This document shows positions 1 through 11,309 of a DNA stretch of 64,000 nt, in pieces. The DNA lies in assembly GCA_021292105.1 (NCBI GenBank), contig CM037869.1, positions 50,771,851 to 50,835,850 of the forward strand. Reading direction: 5' to 3'. This stretch comes from Anadara kagoshimensis (taxonomy: Eukaryota > Mollusca > Bivalvia > Arcoida > Arcidae). Positions within the stretch are counted from its first letter, which is position 1; each line of letters opens with the position of its first letter. The notes below the pieces were generated by a model that did no database searches, was not told the origin of the DNA, and was given only the letters and a program-made list of their open reading frames with translations. The position numbers and the translations under genes were made by a program.

Positions 1-90
1 TAATAAATATCTAAAACCGATTATTACGCGTTTTAAAAGCCAGTAAATTAACTCTTACATTTCAAATGTAAAACACTTGACAATGTATTA

Positions 91-306
91 TACAGTGCAC
101 ACCTGTCGAAAATGTAACACAGTACAGAATCGGCACATTGCATGCCAAGGCTCCTAGCTAGCTCTGGTCCGCTATTCGCCAGGTGCTAGCTACATGTATC
201 TCTCGGCAGTTGTTCGTCTATAACCTTAAGATCTCTTTGTCACTCATAAGTGTAGTAGGTTTTGGTTTTTCTATAAGCTCCATGCTAAACTTTCGACAAG
301 TCTGTA
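91..306. mobile_element. MITE, CTGTCGAAAGT-type termini
   Basis: The left end reads CACCTGTCGAAAATGTAAC and the right end is its approximate reverse complement (GCTAAACTTTCGACAAGTCT). TA dinucleotides flank both sides, as expected for a Tc1/mariner-type non-autonomous element. There is no coding capacity. Copies occur throughout the window. Confidence 0.7.
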
Positions 307-422
307 ATGTTCGTTAAGCAGCTTTATTAATTGTATTAGTTTTTGTGTACTCGCATTCCTGTCTCCAACATAACCCCGACATCGGTATCATAATACTTGA
401 TTAAATAAGATTGTTTCTCATC

Positions 423-620
423 TACAGTACAGACCTGTCGAAAGTTTAACACTAAGCTAACGAATAAGTAGCCATTGGTCAGTTCATCTCGGTCCCTCAA
501 TTAATAGCTGCTGTATATCTGTCGGCAGCTTTTCAGTCACTAACCACCATATATATCTTGACCGCTCGGCAGACAACCTTCTTTAGGTCAGTTTTAAATT
601 TTCGACAGGACTTTACTGTA
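423..620. mobile_element. MITE, CTGTCGAAAGT-type termini
   Basis: The inverted ends are ACAGACCTGTCGAAAGTTTA on the left and AATTTTCGACAGGACTTTAC on the right, bounded by TA. The internal sequence differs from the preceding MITE, so it is a different subfamily. Equivalents lie at 17157-17365 and 50569-50773. Confidence 0.7.
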
Positions 621-690
621 AGTTAAAAAGACTGTCAAAATCATTAATTATATATACTTGCGCCATATATAACAGGAATTATATAATTTG

Positions 691-798
691 CAGATACCAA
701 CACAGACAATAAAAGACAAGTTATTGTCCAATATCATGTTATTGCTAGTTGAGAGTTTGGGGCATATATATAGCCAATTAGTAAATATTTGGTATCTG
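691..798. repeat. 108-bp short inverted repeat
   Basis: CAGATACCAA at the left is mirrored by TTGGTATCTG at the right. The same structure lies just before the SINE in all four A blocks (also near 17435-17543, 29644-29752 and 51136-51242). It could be a small MITE. Confidence 0.5.
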
Positions 799-815
799 TA
801 AATGTAAATCAGTCA

Positions 816-1168
816 GGCCACTGCGGTAGCTCGGTTGGTAGAGTGCTCGCTCCGTAAGTGTAAGGTCGTGGGCTCGAACCCCGGCCGGGTCTGACCCAAG
901 ACTTGAAAGTGGGTAGTGACTGTTCTTTCGCCATGCACTAGGCATTACGAAATGAAAGTCACGCTTCTTTCAGATGGAAAATTTAAAATAATTGAGGTCC
1001 CGTGTCACGGTTGGCTCAGTGACACGCTAAAAAACCCTGCTGTATAATGCTATCAGCGCAACGCACAGCAAAATTTCTTCACTTTCGCCGAAAGCTGGCG
1101 ACGTCTCGATATAAGTGAAATATTCTTGACTGGGACGTTAAACACCATTACTCACTCACTCACTCACT
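816..1168 (+). mobile_element. tRNA-derived SINE with (ACTC)n tail
   Basis: The head carries a Pol III A box (TAGCTCGGTTGGTAGAG) and a B box (GGGCTCGAACCCC) at tRNA spacing. A body of about 250 bp follows, and it ends with GACGTTAAACACCATTACTC and an (ACTC)n tail. About ten related copies lie in the window. V-SINE or other mollusc SINE families are possible, but I cannot assign one without a library search. Confidence 0.85.
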
Positions 1169-2296
1169 TTCTTCAGAAAGTTGTCACTATGGATAACATA
1201 TGCCACCATCATCTTTTGATCCCCTTACTCCTATTTCACAGAATTTCCATAATTAAGGTATTCCTTAAATTTAATCAGGCAAAATGAAATCTTGACAAAT
1301 TTTGTAAATATTTAGGATATTCGGGAATTGAATGTGTCATTTTTAAGCTGATTCTAAGCTAAATGACTTGTATCAATTTTGTAAAAAAAATAATTACAAT
1401 TCGTAGTGGTCAAAATTCGTAGTTGCCAAAATTCACAAAACATTAAGGAAAATTTTGGTCAAAGAAAACTGTAACCAAATGCCAAAGAGATGCGGAATGT
1501 TTTAGGATGGTAGACTGCGGATTGATCTTGGATGGTAGAGTGGAGTAATAGTGTTTTCCTAAGTCAATATCATTTTATTTATATCGAGACAGTCCGTTCT
1601 TTGTTGTTGGAGTGGAGCAATCCGGAGAAAATCATTGCCTTCAACAAGTGAACTGACAAAATTTCTTATATTATGATCTGTCTAGTTTGATTTGAAACTA
1701 GACTGTGATAAGTGTTTTGATCTAAGAGCTCGCACTTTGGACAATCCGACCAAAATGACACCAAAATAAAATGTGACTTGATCAAATATATATAACCAAA
1801 TAAACTGATGATATTTCTGACAATAAAAATGATGAGCCATTAAAACATAATACACCATTTTTGTAAATTTGAAGATAATGTTTAAAATGTGGATATACAA
1901 AAAAGGGGTATAATAGTACATCTAACTACAACATACAGATAAATAAAAAGATAAAACAGAAGCCATCTCTCTAAATAACACGGAATAAACAAGATAATTT
2001 TAAAATACCCACCAATCCTAAAAAGAATGATAACTCTGGTTATAGGTGAATGAAGTTTAATATTATCTTCATAATAATTATAAAAATGGAAATTACATAA
2101 TTTTGTGTCAAATTTTCTGTAAAATATTTAAGGGCAATACACAGAAAACAGAATAGTCTCAATCATTAACTCCTCTTCCAATATAATGATAAAATTGATG
2201 AAATAGAATTCTATCCAGAATTAATATACATAAATATGTGGTACATAAGAAGACAAATAAATTCCAATGTTAATGACGTCATGGTGTTATTTTTGT
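1169..2296. other. 3' flank of gene 1, no gene seen
   Basis: AT-rich flank shared with genes 2, 3 and partly 4. A 79-codon open frame at 1682-1921 exists only because the flank is recently duplicated, and it has no recognisable protein features. Confidence 0.6.
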
Positions 2297-4189
2297 TTAG
2301 TTTTCAAAAATGTACAGACATTTTTGCAACAACGCGTTTGCTAACGGTTTTTCCAGTGATCCGATAAATCTGTCTCCATGTGTTGCTATATATAGTTCAT
2401 TTAGAGTGTAGCTGATTCTATCTCTCCATCCCATATGGTAGAACGATAAAAACAAAAGAACATTACAATACACAACTGGTGGTATATGTGCTGTTCGTAA
2501 ATTAGAATGTTGTAAAAGTTCAGGTTCTATTTCATGGGGATAGAATTTATGTTTTAAAAAACAAATAAAAGGTTTTGCAATAACACCGAGTCTCAGCTTC
2601 TGATTCAGCGTTAAACCATTACCGCAAATTACATCAATGTATGGATCATGTGTTGAAAATTTTATATCATTGCCTAAATATAATATGGTAGATTTCAATT
2701 TCTCCAGAGCGTCATGTACAAAAGTGACCACTGCTTTGTATTGTCCACTCAGATAACATAACGTAGCCAGTAGTAACCTCCTGGTAGTAACATCACTGAC
2801 CATACAGTTGTTTATAATGAACTGTTTTAACCATCGGATTTGTCTATAACGACTTTTATGTGATCTTGTTGTTTGTGTATATCTATACAAAGATGGAACA
2901 ATGCTATACATAGTGTTATTAGACATCATTAAAGTAAGTATTGTACTGTCCGTTGAATTGACTGATTGTTGCATCATTGAACTAATAATGGAATTTAATT
3001 TTATTGATTCATGAAATTCAATATTACTAATAAATAAACTTAAAATTAGTGTCTCTACATCACAAATGTATTCTCTAAATTCATGCTTAATAGATATAAT
3101 GTTTGATGGTACGTTCCCTGTCCTTACAAAAGAAGATAAGCCTGAAAAGCACGGAATAAGTAGTAAGCTATCTAACCCGTCGTTATACAACCTGAACAAA
3201 TGATCAAACAGTACTCTTTCCTTACTACCACAAACTTTGCCCTCAAACATGTTGTTATCTTTTATAAAATAGTTTGGACAGTATTCATCCCGAACCCACT
3301 TCATTAATCGCCTATAGCATGTCCAAAAACAATCAATAAAATTCTCCTTGTTCCAGACGATGTTCTCTTCCTCAATGCAATAGAATAAACTTGTTTTGAG
3401 GAAATAAGAACAGAGTAAATCCTTAATTTCCACATTGGAATTTATAAGATGTTTTAGAAATAACTTGAGAAGACCATAGCACAAAAATTGTGTATGGTTA
3501 AAAGAATGGACTAGTTTTTTCTCAGCAAGTGAGAAGGAAATTCGCCACTGTAAGTCTCTTTCCTGTGAGTTAGGATTTCCAATAGGGACCATTAAGCAAC
3601 CTTCTTGCACAATATCTTGAATCAAATCTGGTAATGGCCAATTATTATGCCTGACTCTGTCGATCCATTCTGACGCTATCCGAGGCCACGACCTACAAGG
3701 CAAACAAAATAACATGTCGTATTCTGTTTTAAATTTAGATTGAAATGTTGCACACGGTCCATGAGCATACGCGCCTGGGAAAACTTTCAATACTATCTGA
3801 ACTGCTTCGTCACGGAACAATACACTGGATAGAAACATGTCCTCGGGAGTCCATGTCATTTCATTGCTGATAAGATTTCTTTGACTGTGTAAACAACGAA
3901 GTTTTACAAAACCAGGTTTAATATCATTTGTTTCAACGATGATGTCACTGTCCAAATCATCTACATTGTCAGACACAATCACTTTTTTCAGTAAAAACAT
4001 CGTATCGTAATCACTACTAGGAAGTGATAGTCCTTCTGCTCTACTTCCACTGTTTATCATCCTCAGCCCGAACAACATTGGCACAATTCTATCATGTAAG
4101 TCAAATATCCGTCTTCTGATAAATACTGATTCTACTGATCCGAGGAATATGTTAAGGCGTGTCCATAACATAACTGAAATATGCTCCAT
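2297..4189 (-). CDS. Mab-21 domain nucleotidyltransferase, cGAS-like receptor family (gene 1)
   Basis: Single-exon gene of 630 residues. By family knowledge, cGLRs bind a ligand such as double-stranded RNA and make a cyclic nucleotide second messenger that acts on STING. Ligand and product are unknown here. Visible features: GS motif (SGSRAEGLSLPSSDYD, residues 47-61), metal-binding D60 and D62, third acidic D158 in TEYDML, the following CRSWP that matches the SSWP region of cGAS, and a helical Mab-21 C-domain with WRISFSLAEKKL and FYCIEEENIVW. Residues after about 370 form a C-terminal region with two TPR-like helix pairs. I chose the ATG at 4189 because MEHISVMLW starts all four copies and AAAATGG is a good Kozak context. 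The longer frame upstream depends on TTG. No zinc-thumb motif, signal peptide or membrane segment is evident. MAB21-type non-enzymatic function is the main alternative. Confidence 0.88.
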   Translation of the reverse strand: MEHISVMLWTRLNIFLGSVESVFIRRRIFDLHDRIVPMLFGLRMINSGSRAEGLSLPSSDYDTMFLLKKVIVSDNVDDLDSDIIVETNDIKPGFVKLRCLHSQRNLISNEMTWTPEDMFLSSVLFRDEAVQIVLKVFPGAYAHGPCATFQSKFKTEYDMLFCLPCRSWPRIASEWIDRVRHNNWPLPDLIQDIVQEGCLMVPIGNPNSQERDLQWRISFSLAEKKLVHSFNHTQFLCYGLLKLFLKHLINSNVEIKDLLCSYFLKTSLFYCIEEENIVWNKENFIDCFWTCYRRLMKWVRDEYCPNYFIKDNNMFEGKVCGSKERVLFDHLFRLYNDGLDSLLLIPCFSGLSSFVRTGNVPSNIISIKHEFREYICDVETLILSLFISNIEFHESIKLNSIISSMMQQSVNSTDSTILTLMMSNNTMYSIVPSLYRYTQTTRSHKSRYRQIRWLKQFIINNCMVSDVTTRRLLLATLCYLSGQYKAVVTFVHDALEKLKSTILYLGNDIKFSTHDPYIDVICGNGLTLNQKLRLGVIAKPFICFLKHKFYPHEIEPELLQHSNLRTAHIPPVVYCNVLLFLSFYHMGWRDRISYTLNELYIATHGDRFIGSLEKPLANALLQKCLYIFEN

Positions 4190-4363
4190 TTTCAAATAAA
4201 AAGGATTCTCTATAAATGTAAATAGAAACCGAAATCGTCTACAACACACGTTCAAATGCTAAAAATGAGCACTGACTCACTGTGTACACTAATATTTATT
4301 ACTAACAGATAAGAATTTGGATTCATAAAAACGTGATATTATACCTGTATACCTGTATTATAG

Positions 4364-4579
4364 CTGTATAGGCAAACAACATTGACTTTTCTTTATGATT
4401 ATTTATATACGATTATCTAATACATTATATATTGCCAGTGGGTAGCTTTAGGATTCGGACAATTTTTGCTTCTGTAAACAGAATAAACTCCCTATGTTAC
4501 TATACATAAATGCAGTGGTCTATAATAAATATTTAATATAAAAGTCAAGCGGACAGGTCAATGTTGTTTGCCTATATAG
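4364..4579 (-). promoter_or_regulatory. Upstream inverted-repeat cassette of gene 1
   Basis: The arms TAGGCAAACAACATTGAC (left) and GTCAATGTTGTTTGCCTA (right) are near-perfect inverted copies about 175 bp apart, ending 175 bp upstream of the ATG. The outer arm carries AAGTCA and AGGTCA separated by 7 bases (4542-4560). Every cGLR gene here has the same cassette. It may be a MITE captured as promoter sequence or an enhancer that spread with the duplications. No transcription start can be placed. Confidence 0.6.
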
Positions 4580-4985
4580 GTATCATAATCAATAAAGATC
4601 GTACCACATAAACAAATGTAATGTAAATATGCAACAGAAAATAAGAGCTGACGTAAGAGTGAAGACTCGGTGTCTCAGTTTTATCACCGCTGTTAAACTA
4701 TTTTAAAAAAAATTATAAATCAGTGGTAAAGTGTCCGCCATCTTGTTTACAAACTGTCAGGAGTTGTCAAGACACTTGTCACTAGTATTTATTATATATA
4801 AGGTACGTTTGTCCGATGAAAAATAGGAGTAAACTACCTGAGAGCTCTACAGGTGGTTACCCCATTTAGTCCCAATAAAACGACCCCATATAGTTCCCAT
4901 GATGCGTATAAAATCCATATAGTCAATATTTGAAATACCGCAGTTCATCCTTCCTTCTATTCAAACTTCTCTAACTGTTGTTTAT
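4580..4985. other. Intergenic, no gene seen
   Basis: AT-rich sequence with a decayed MITE-like segment (near 4650-4700). No supported coding region. Confidence 0.5.
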
Positions 4986-5944
4986 TTATTGTCTCAAAAG
5001 TAAGCATATGTGAGTTTCCAGTGTACGTGGTAATTGCAATTCCATATAGCTATAATAATACATGTTATACATATTACAAATTTACACTGAAAACGACCAT
5101 TATCCCACCACTATCCTACCTTAAAAAACATTAATCAAAATTCATATCGTTGAATTAAAGTGAAACTTCAAATCTGCAGAGACTTTGACAATCGACGGCT
5201 TATCTTCTGTCGAACAGAATATGCACTCTGGATCCACTCTCGGGAAATATGCATAGTTGCGGGGGAAACAAATCTTCATATCATTCTAAATCGCAATAAA
5301 TGTATATTATATCTCGATAACGGGAGAGGTACAAAAAAGTATATTATCATTCGCGGTGTTGTAATATACCTATTCGAAAGATTGAATATTTTTATCATGA
5401 ATTTTTAAATGCAGATATCCAAAAATGCAGAAATGTTTCAAGTATTCAACGACAGGCTAATTTAATTACGTTTTTTATATCACATAGCTCGAAAAAGTCA
5501 ACACTGTCCTAACGAATGTAAAGACGTTGCTGACACCTTCAGATATCCCATTGTTCAATGAAGGCCAGTATTGTCTGTATCGAGTCTATTGGTGACCCGA
5601 GTAGTCTTAGTCTAGAGTTTAAGAATCGGAATGCTTTTAACTGTCTAGTTTCTAACCCCACTCCCAACAGAGCTTACTGTTGCCTTGCCTAAAAGTCGGT
5701 GTTTTTCTGTGGGTGGACACTTCGGTTTTCTCCACCTTCCATGAACTAACTGCCTTAATATACGTGAAAAGAAATAATAAGGCGTAAAATCACGAAACCC
5801 CACTCTAACCAAACAACTAAAGATTTCCAGTATGCCACGTCTTTTCGTAAGTTTTGTGAATATATATGTAGCTGATAATGTACTGAAAGATTAGTGTCAC
5901 TTTACGATGGAATGACACTCAAAGAGTAGTTGGGAGTAACGCTT

Positions 5945-6208
5945 CACCCTAATGTTATGGACCAGTGCATTTACGTTTCGGAACATAGGTGCTTATATTC
6001 TATACATAATGAGAAACGTACATTGTGAGAATCTTAAAACTGTCCATGTAATTGTATATTAACATTTCCAATGAAAGGTCAAAACGACAGATCAAAGTTG
6101 TTTGCATGTACAGGTATGGTATCATGTTTTATCGATTTCAATTTATTATCTTTTTACTATCAATATAAGTTTACACAGTGAGTCAATGTTTATTTTTAGC
6201 ATTTTAAC
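5945..6208 (+). promoter_or_regulatory. Orphan, inverted cGLR upstream region
   Basis: In plus orientation it shows the same order as the sense upstream region of gene 1: GGACCAGTGCATTTACG, then AGGTCA-n7-AGATCA with AAGTTGTTTGC (6076-6106), then TACACAGTGAGTCAATG (6173-6188) followed by TTTTTAGCATTTTAACAC. No MEHIS-type reading frame follows, so it is the remnant of a lost divergent gene or an inverted duplication of the promoter alone. Confidence 0.55.
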
Positions 6209-6479
6209 ACCCCTAACAAATTACGTAGTATTGAAAGTGCATCTCTTAAAAGTTTTATAAAGGTGTTGCTAGCCAAAGAGAAGATGTTTATTCTTTCGGG
6301 CAACATTACCCGATCTAAATTCCATGTTGGATGTCCACGTTTTTAACCAAAATTGCAAGTTATTACTGTTCTTTTGGGATTACGATTAGGACACTGATTT
6401 GTTTGTTGTTTTTTTATAATGTAAAAACTTAAACATTGTAAGAAACGATTTACTGAGTTTAAAAACTAAAAAAGGAAAT

Positions 6480-6620
6480 TAAAAGAAGATTGACAATTAA
6501 AACAAACATAAAACCTAGTATACTGGGTGGATCACTGTCAAAAATATATTCGTGTTTTATGGTTATGTGATTACTCAATTTACTTCCTTATACAGTATTT
6601 TTAGATTCTTCAATCAAGTC
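6480..6620 (-). repeat. Inverted copy of a dispersed repeat
   Basis: The reverse complement reads AAGGAAGTAAATTGAGTAAT followed by CATAACCATAAAACACGAAT. It matches about 23040-23130 and 62570-62680, where the sequence lies in the opposite orientation. Confidence 0.6.
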
Positions 6621-6721
6621 ATTATACTTAACCAACTTTTGTCCTATAATAAATGGAGTAGTTTAAATCAGTACATTTCATCTAAGATCTTGTATTTATT
6701 TCAAGTATAAGCACGTGAGGC

Positions 6722-6903
6722 TATATCTGTCGCAAGTTTAACACTGAGTAAACGAAAGGTGCCGAATGGCTTCTTGGTGGATGAAAAGCTGTCGAGAGAT
6801 AGATAACAGTTGACCAAAAGCCCCTGAGGAAATACTGTAACTATTGTGGACCTGATTCGGCACTAAGTTGTTAGTTTGGTATTTAACTTTTGACGGGTCT
6901 ATA
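6722..6903. mobile_element. MITE, CTGTCGCAAGTTTAACAC-type termini
   Basis: Left TATCTGTCGCAAGTTTAACA and right TTTAACTTTTGACGGGTCTA are inverted copies flanked by TA. The same element is at 38874-39055 and, diverged, at 23899-24085. Confidence 0.7.
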
Positions 6904-7192
6904 GCGGTAGTCGTAAGGGTTTATTCTCATTCCGTACCTTAACCTTTATAAAACAAACATCGTTGAATGACCAATACACACAGAATATTGTTAATCGAAT
7001 AAATAGTAAAAGAGTACTATCACCAAATATATTGCCAATAAAAGAGTGGAGTAGATTATACTTTTTACGCTTAAGTCAAGATTATTTCACCTAAAGGCAG
7101 GACTTAAATTCTAGCCTGGTGGAGGGAACCGAAGTGCCAAGCGTAACATACTTTTGGGAAGCGAGCTGGAAAACTTTATATAATACTAGGCC

Positions 7193-7326
7193 CTGTCTTA
7201 AACTAAGCGGACTCACTCTGCTGATGGAAGTTCACGTTTCACTTAATTTTTTACAGAATTAAAGGGTTTATCCTGCATTAGGATTGTAATTAAACATTGA
7301 TTTTCATGTTTGCTTTTGATTTTATG
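7193..7326 (+). mobile_element. Diverged retroelement 3' tail
   Basis: The segment with GGAAGTTCACGTTTCACTTA, then GGATTGTAATTAAACATTGA and TTTGCTTTTGATT parallels the non-coding tail after the reverse transcriptase frame at 36351-36549. It has no coding part. Related copies are near 24376-24505 and 39356-39479. Confidence 0.45.
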
Positions 7327-8314
7327 AAGAAATCATTGTATTGTACATATACAGTAGTAAGTTAGCAATTACAACTGTCAAGTTATACTATTGTAAATAC
7401 GAAAATTTGCGTGAGGGTTATTTACAATATATGTTGTGTGTCTCATCAACGTAATTTTTTAGCCCTACCATTCCGGAAGGTAAGCGGTCTGTGCTATATT
7501 TGTACAAGAAAAGGTAAGCACCTCAGAATACCCAAACTGATATTCTACCAACATAAAGAGACATATTGATATCTTAGCAATACAAGATATAAGTATCCCT
7601 TTACATGCAATTTTGCTATATTTGTATTAGCACCTAAGCACCAACAAACTGATATAGTACCATTAAAAGGAAACATTGATAGTTTAAAAATATCAGGGAA
7701 TGTTATCCCTCCATATGATACAGTTAAAAGATGGGTGACGAAATTATAACGCGACTGGCATACCCTTGATGGCTATCTCTGTCCTGGAAATTATGTTGTT
7801 GTCCATGATATTTTTGTGATTGGTAGACGAGTTACAGAAATACATATAGACAGTACAGTTGATATTTGTTAGGGTAAATCCTTTAACCTTTCTTCAGAGA
7901 TTTGTTACGATGGATAGCATGTGGGTCTATTGTCATTTCATTACAGGTTCCAGTTTCACAAATATTCAAAACTATCATTAAGATTTTTCTCGACTTAAAT
8001 CTGGGAAATTTGAAATCTTGATACTTTTCTTTAATATATCAGATATTCTGGAATGTAAGGTGTCATTTTGAAAATTAAAACTGGTATAATATTTAATTTA
8101 AAGATGCCTGTAAACTTACAATATTTGTATCAGTTTTGTAAAAAAATTACCGTTTGAATTTAAAAAATGTCCAAATTCCATAATTAAAATTAAGGAAAAT
8201 CTTAGTGAAGGGAAACTGGAGCCAAATGGGAAACAGATGCGGACTGTTTTAGGATGGTATACTAGAGTATTGGTGAGTTTGTCCGATTTATTATAATTAT
8301 AATAATATCGAGGT

Positions 8315-9110
8315 GGTATGTTCTTTGTTTATTGAGGCAAGAGAACCGGAGACAAATTTAATCTTTTAGGGCTCGCTTTAGATCACTCAAACAGCAGTAC
8401 TACACAATAAACATGTAAAATTAGATCAAATGTAACTTTATCAAAGATCTATAATAAAATGTTGAGGTTTTTGACAGTATGTATGTATCTTTGTTTATTG
8501 AGGCAAGAGAACCGAAGACAAATTTAATCTTTTAGGGCTCGCTTTAGATCACTCAAACAGCAGGACTACACAATAAACATGTAAAATTAGATCAAATGTA
8601 ACTTTATCAAAGATCTATAATAAAATGTTGAGGTTTTTGACAGTATGTATATATCTTTGTTTATTGAGGCGAGAGAACCGGAGACAAATTTAATCTTTAG
8701 GGCTCGCTTTAGATCACTCAAACAGCAGGACTACACAATAAACATGTAAAATTAGATCAAATGTAACTTCATCAAAGATCTATAATAAAATGTTGAGGTT
8801 TTTGACAGTATGTATATATCTTTGTTTATTGAGGCGAGAGAACCGGAGACAAATTTAATCTTTAGGGCTCGCTTTAGATCACTCAAACAGCAGGACTACA
8901 CAATAAACATGTAAAATTAGATCAAATGAAACTTCATCAAAGATCTATAATAAAATGTTGAGGTTTTTGACAGTATGTATGTATCTTTGTTTATTGAGGC
9001 GAGAGAACCGGAGACAAATTTAATCTTTTAGGGCTCGCTTTAGATCACTCAAACAGCAGCATTACAAACAAAAAATGTAACTTTATGAAGGTTCTAAAAT
9101 AGAAAATGAG
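8315..9110. repeat. Tandem array, 166-bp unit, about 5 copies
   Basis: ATTGAGGCAAGAGAACC-type unit starts recur at 8331, 8497, 8663, 8828 and 8993, a 165 to 166 base period. Units are nearly identical, so the expansion is young. The paralogous site at 41270-41520 holds only about two units. Confidence 0.85.
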
Positions 9111-9139
9111 GTTTCTGACAAAAATAAAAATAATAAAAT

Positions 9140-10203
9140 AAAGCCATTTGAACATAACATACCGTTCCTGTTATTTTTCCTATAGAACATGTTTTAAATG
9201 TGGATGAAATATATAAGGATACAATAGTACAGCTAACTACAACATACAGATAAAAACAAAGATAAAAACATATATTTACAATTGGAATTGACCTTCTTTA
9301 GATGAACCTATTTGTTTTTACTAGCATTCAATTACTCTTGAATACAGTGTGGGGTCATGACCTCTGATTACGTAACGTTTAACTATTCGATTACGTCACA
9401 GAATGACATCTATTACGTCACGCATTGTTTCATTGGTCAGCATCTAAGTCTACTCGCGACGTAACTTTCCTTATTTGGAGCAAGACTGTTCCATCAATCC
9501 CGTATGTTTGTCGGAATCTTGAATGAAATGAATTATTGTAGCGATAATTTTACATTTCGGACATGCTATCAATATTTTTTATGATTGTAAATATAGGAAA
9601 TAACATTCGCAGTTCATTGAATATGCTATTCCTGACTCTCATTCATAATACCGAATAAATACACTCAAATAGAATGTTATTTCTTAATTAACCACTTCTA
9701 AAACAAACGATATAGATGAATAAATTTAATATTAAAATCAAAATAAGTGTTATATTTTGATGCAAAATATCTATACAACTAATATAAAATACCCACCCAT
9801 CCCCTAAAACAATGATAACTGTTAAAGTTAAATAAAAATTAGTGATCACAGTGTGCTGTTAAATATAATACAACTATAATAAAACACTCAACTATTTAAA
9901 AAGAACGATAACTCTGGTTATATTTAAATGAAGTTCCATATGATGTCATATTATTAAAATGAAAATCAAATAACTTTGTTGTCACATTTTGCTCTAATGA
10001 GACCTAGCTCACTAATGCACTCATTTACCAATAAAATGATGAAAATGATGAAACACAATCCAAAATTAGAATACCTAAATGTATGGCACATGTGTGGAAA
10101 ATAAATATATAAATTAATTACAATTGAAAAATTATTTTGTTCATCACGTCATGATGTTATCTTTCTTTAGTTTTAAAAAATATGCAGACATCTCCGCAAC
10201 TTA
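9140..10203 (-). pseudogene. cGLR 3' flank and C-terminal stub
   Basis: 9140-9260 and 9760-10166 match the 3' flank of the cGLR genes, with about 0.5 kb of other sequence between. 10167-10203 aligns with their last codons: it reads RCLHIF and then a stop, against KCLYIFEN in gene 1. The homology stops abruptly at about 10203, so the rest of the gene has been lost. The segment is a broken member of the array. Confidence 0.6.
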
Positions 10204-10659
10204 AGGTCATATAACACGTTTAAGTTGCAAAAATAACGATTTTTGCTATATGAGGGGCAAATATAAAACCACTGAACTGTAAAAAAGTCAAAATTTCTGT
10301 TAGGTACTTAAATTTAAATACTATTTCCATAATTTGAAAGAAATTCTTATGTTTTAATTAAGTAAAAAATAAAAGATCGACTATGCAGTATTCCTGGAAG
10401 TACAGTGGTTTTAAATTTCAAATCTATATAAATCAGTCTGCAGCGTTACAGGATAAATACTTTCATTTCCTATACATGTCTTATTTTGTAGGTTTAGAAA
10501 AAGTGAATGTAGTAATTCAGTATGATAAATAATTAAATATCCGGACTCTTTCAATAAAGCAGCAAGTCAAAACCGGTGCATTTTATTTTGAATAGGTTTG
10601 TCGCTTTACTATAAGACTAGTCTTTTGAAAAATTGAAGTCACATGTTTTATCTCACTTG

Positions 10660-10862
10660 ACGTTTGACATTCCGTGTTCCTTTCTTTCTCAATTCTTATT
10701 ACAAACATGGCGGATTTAGCTAGCTAAAGAGATTGTTGCCTTTCCGGAGCAGCCGGCCTCACTTCTCTCAAATTCTCTGGTTTGACGTAATTTGTCAGTT
10801 TAAAAATTTCAACTTTGCTTTGGCATTATAATTTTGAGATAGACTAGTGCGTTTGCTTTTTA
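10660..10862 (+). mobile_element. Retroelement 3' tail, 5'-truncated copy
   Basis: It begins where the reverse transcriptase frame would end (TTGACGTTTGACATTCCGTG against TTTGACGTCTCATAGTTCCA at 36336), then shows GGCGGATTTAGCTAGCTAAA and TTTCCGGAGCAGCCGGCCTC. This is a short insertion of the same or a sister element. The paralogue is at 43084-43291. Confidence 0.6.
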
Positions 10863-10985
10863 TACTAACGCTGAACAAAGAATAATTAATACATTTCTAT
10901 GACAAACTAATGCCTGACTGTTCTACTAAACGCCATTAAGAATATGAGATTATATTAAGTGAGGTAAGGGTTACATTATACAAAT

Positions 10986-11108
10986 TTTACATTTCTGACA
11001 GGGTGCCAGTACATATTGTCACTCCGAGGAAGCATTGTTTGCCGAGGTTGACAATGTTTTTCGAGAGGTAACAATATGTACTAGCACCTTGTCAGAAATG
11101 TAATATTT
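10986..11108. repeat. Foldback palindrome
   Basis: TACATTTCTGACAGGGTGCC on the left is answered by CACCTTGTCAGAAATGTAAT on the right. An inner pair, CATATTGTCACTCCGAGGAA and TTTTTCGAGAGGTAACAATA, continues the pairing, so nearly the whole 120 bp can fold into one hairpin. Confidence 0.75.
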
Positions 11109-11197
11109 ATTTTATTACACCCAATGTTTGTTTTATTTTACCAATATATGATGTGCATCCTTCGTCTTTAGTAATGTCTGTACCAATGTTCATCCAA

Positions 11198-11306
11198 TTT
11201 ATCCAAATGCACAGTCATTTGAGCCAAGAAATTTAAGAAACGCGTCCACGGCCCGCTTAATGATCCATTTAGTTGATGCAGGGTCTTTAGACTCTAACAA
11301 ATTGCC
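11198..11306 (-). pseudogene. Short coding-like fragment, possible recombinase N-terminus
   Basis: Reverse-strand translation gives NLLESKDPASTKWIIKRAVD and then a FLKFLGSND-like segment before a stop. It parallels the fuller 42-residue frame at 43662-43790, but here the ATG end is deleted. The pattern of DP-x-STKW followed by a basic helix resembles the N-terminal segment of DUF3504 or Crypton-like recombinase relatives. That assignment is from memory of the family and is weak. Confidence 0.35.
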
Positions 11307-11309
11307 AAG

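Larger units (their letters stand above)
1..4590. repeat. Segmental block A, copy 1 (carries gene 1)
   Basis: The whole stretch can be aligned by eye to 16731-21330, 29486-33470 and 50145-56980. The fixed order is MITE, MITE, short inverted repeat, SINE, gene 3' flank, cGLR gene, upstream inverted-repeat cassette. The 3' flank at 1682-1921 is essentially identical to 30636-30875, so copies 1 and 3 are the most recently related flanks. The block starts before the window. Confidence 0.85.
4980..7430. repeat. Segmental block B, copy 1
   Basis: Collinear with 37070-39588, with only scattered substitutions and small indels. It contains an inverted cGLR upstream region, an inverted copy of the 22.9/62.5-kb dispersed repeat (6480-6620), a MITE and a retroelement tail. 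No gene is supported. An 82-codon frame at 5160-5408 is broken by a TGA in the second copy. Confidence 0.8.

Noticed and set aside
816-890. tRNA genes suggested by A and B boxes
   Set aside because: The tRNA-like part continues into a conserved SINE body and tail and recurs about ten times, so it is a SINE head.
1682-1921. 79-codon minus frame repeated at 30636-30875
   Set aside because: The identity reflects recent duplication of the gene 3' flank. The corresponding flanks of genes 2 and 4 do not keep it.
4190-4255. N-terminal extension of gene 1 (and the 15 to 19-residue extensions of genes 2, 3 and 4)
   Set aside because: These depend on TTG as start. The extension of gene 1 differs from the others, while the ATG of MEHISVMLW is conserved in all four with good Kozak context.
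5160-5408. 82-codon frame in block B1
   Set aside because: The collinear copy near 37258 has an in-frame TGA, and it starts with GTG. No protein features.
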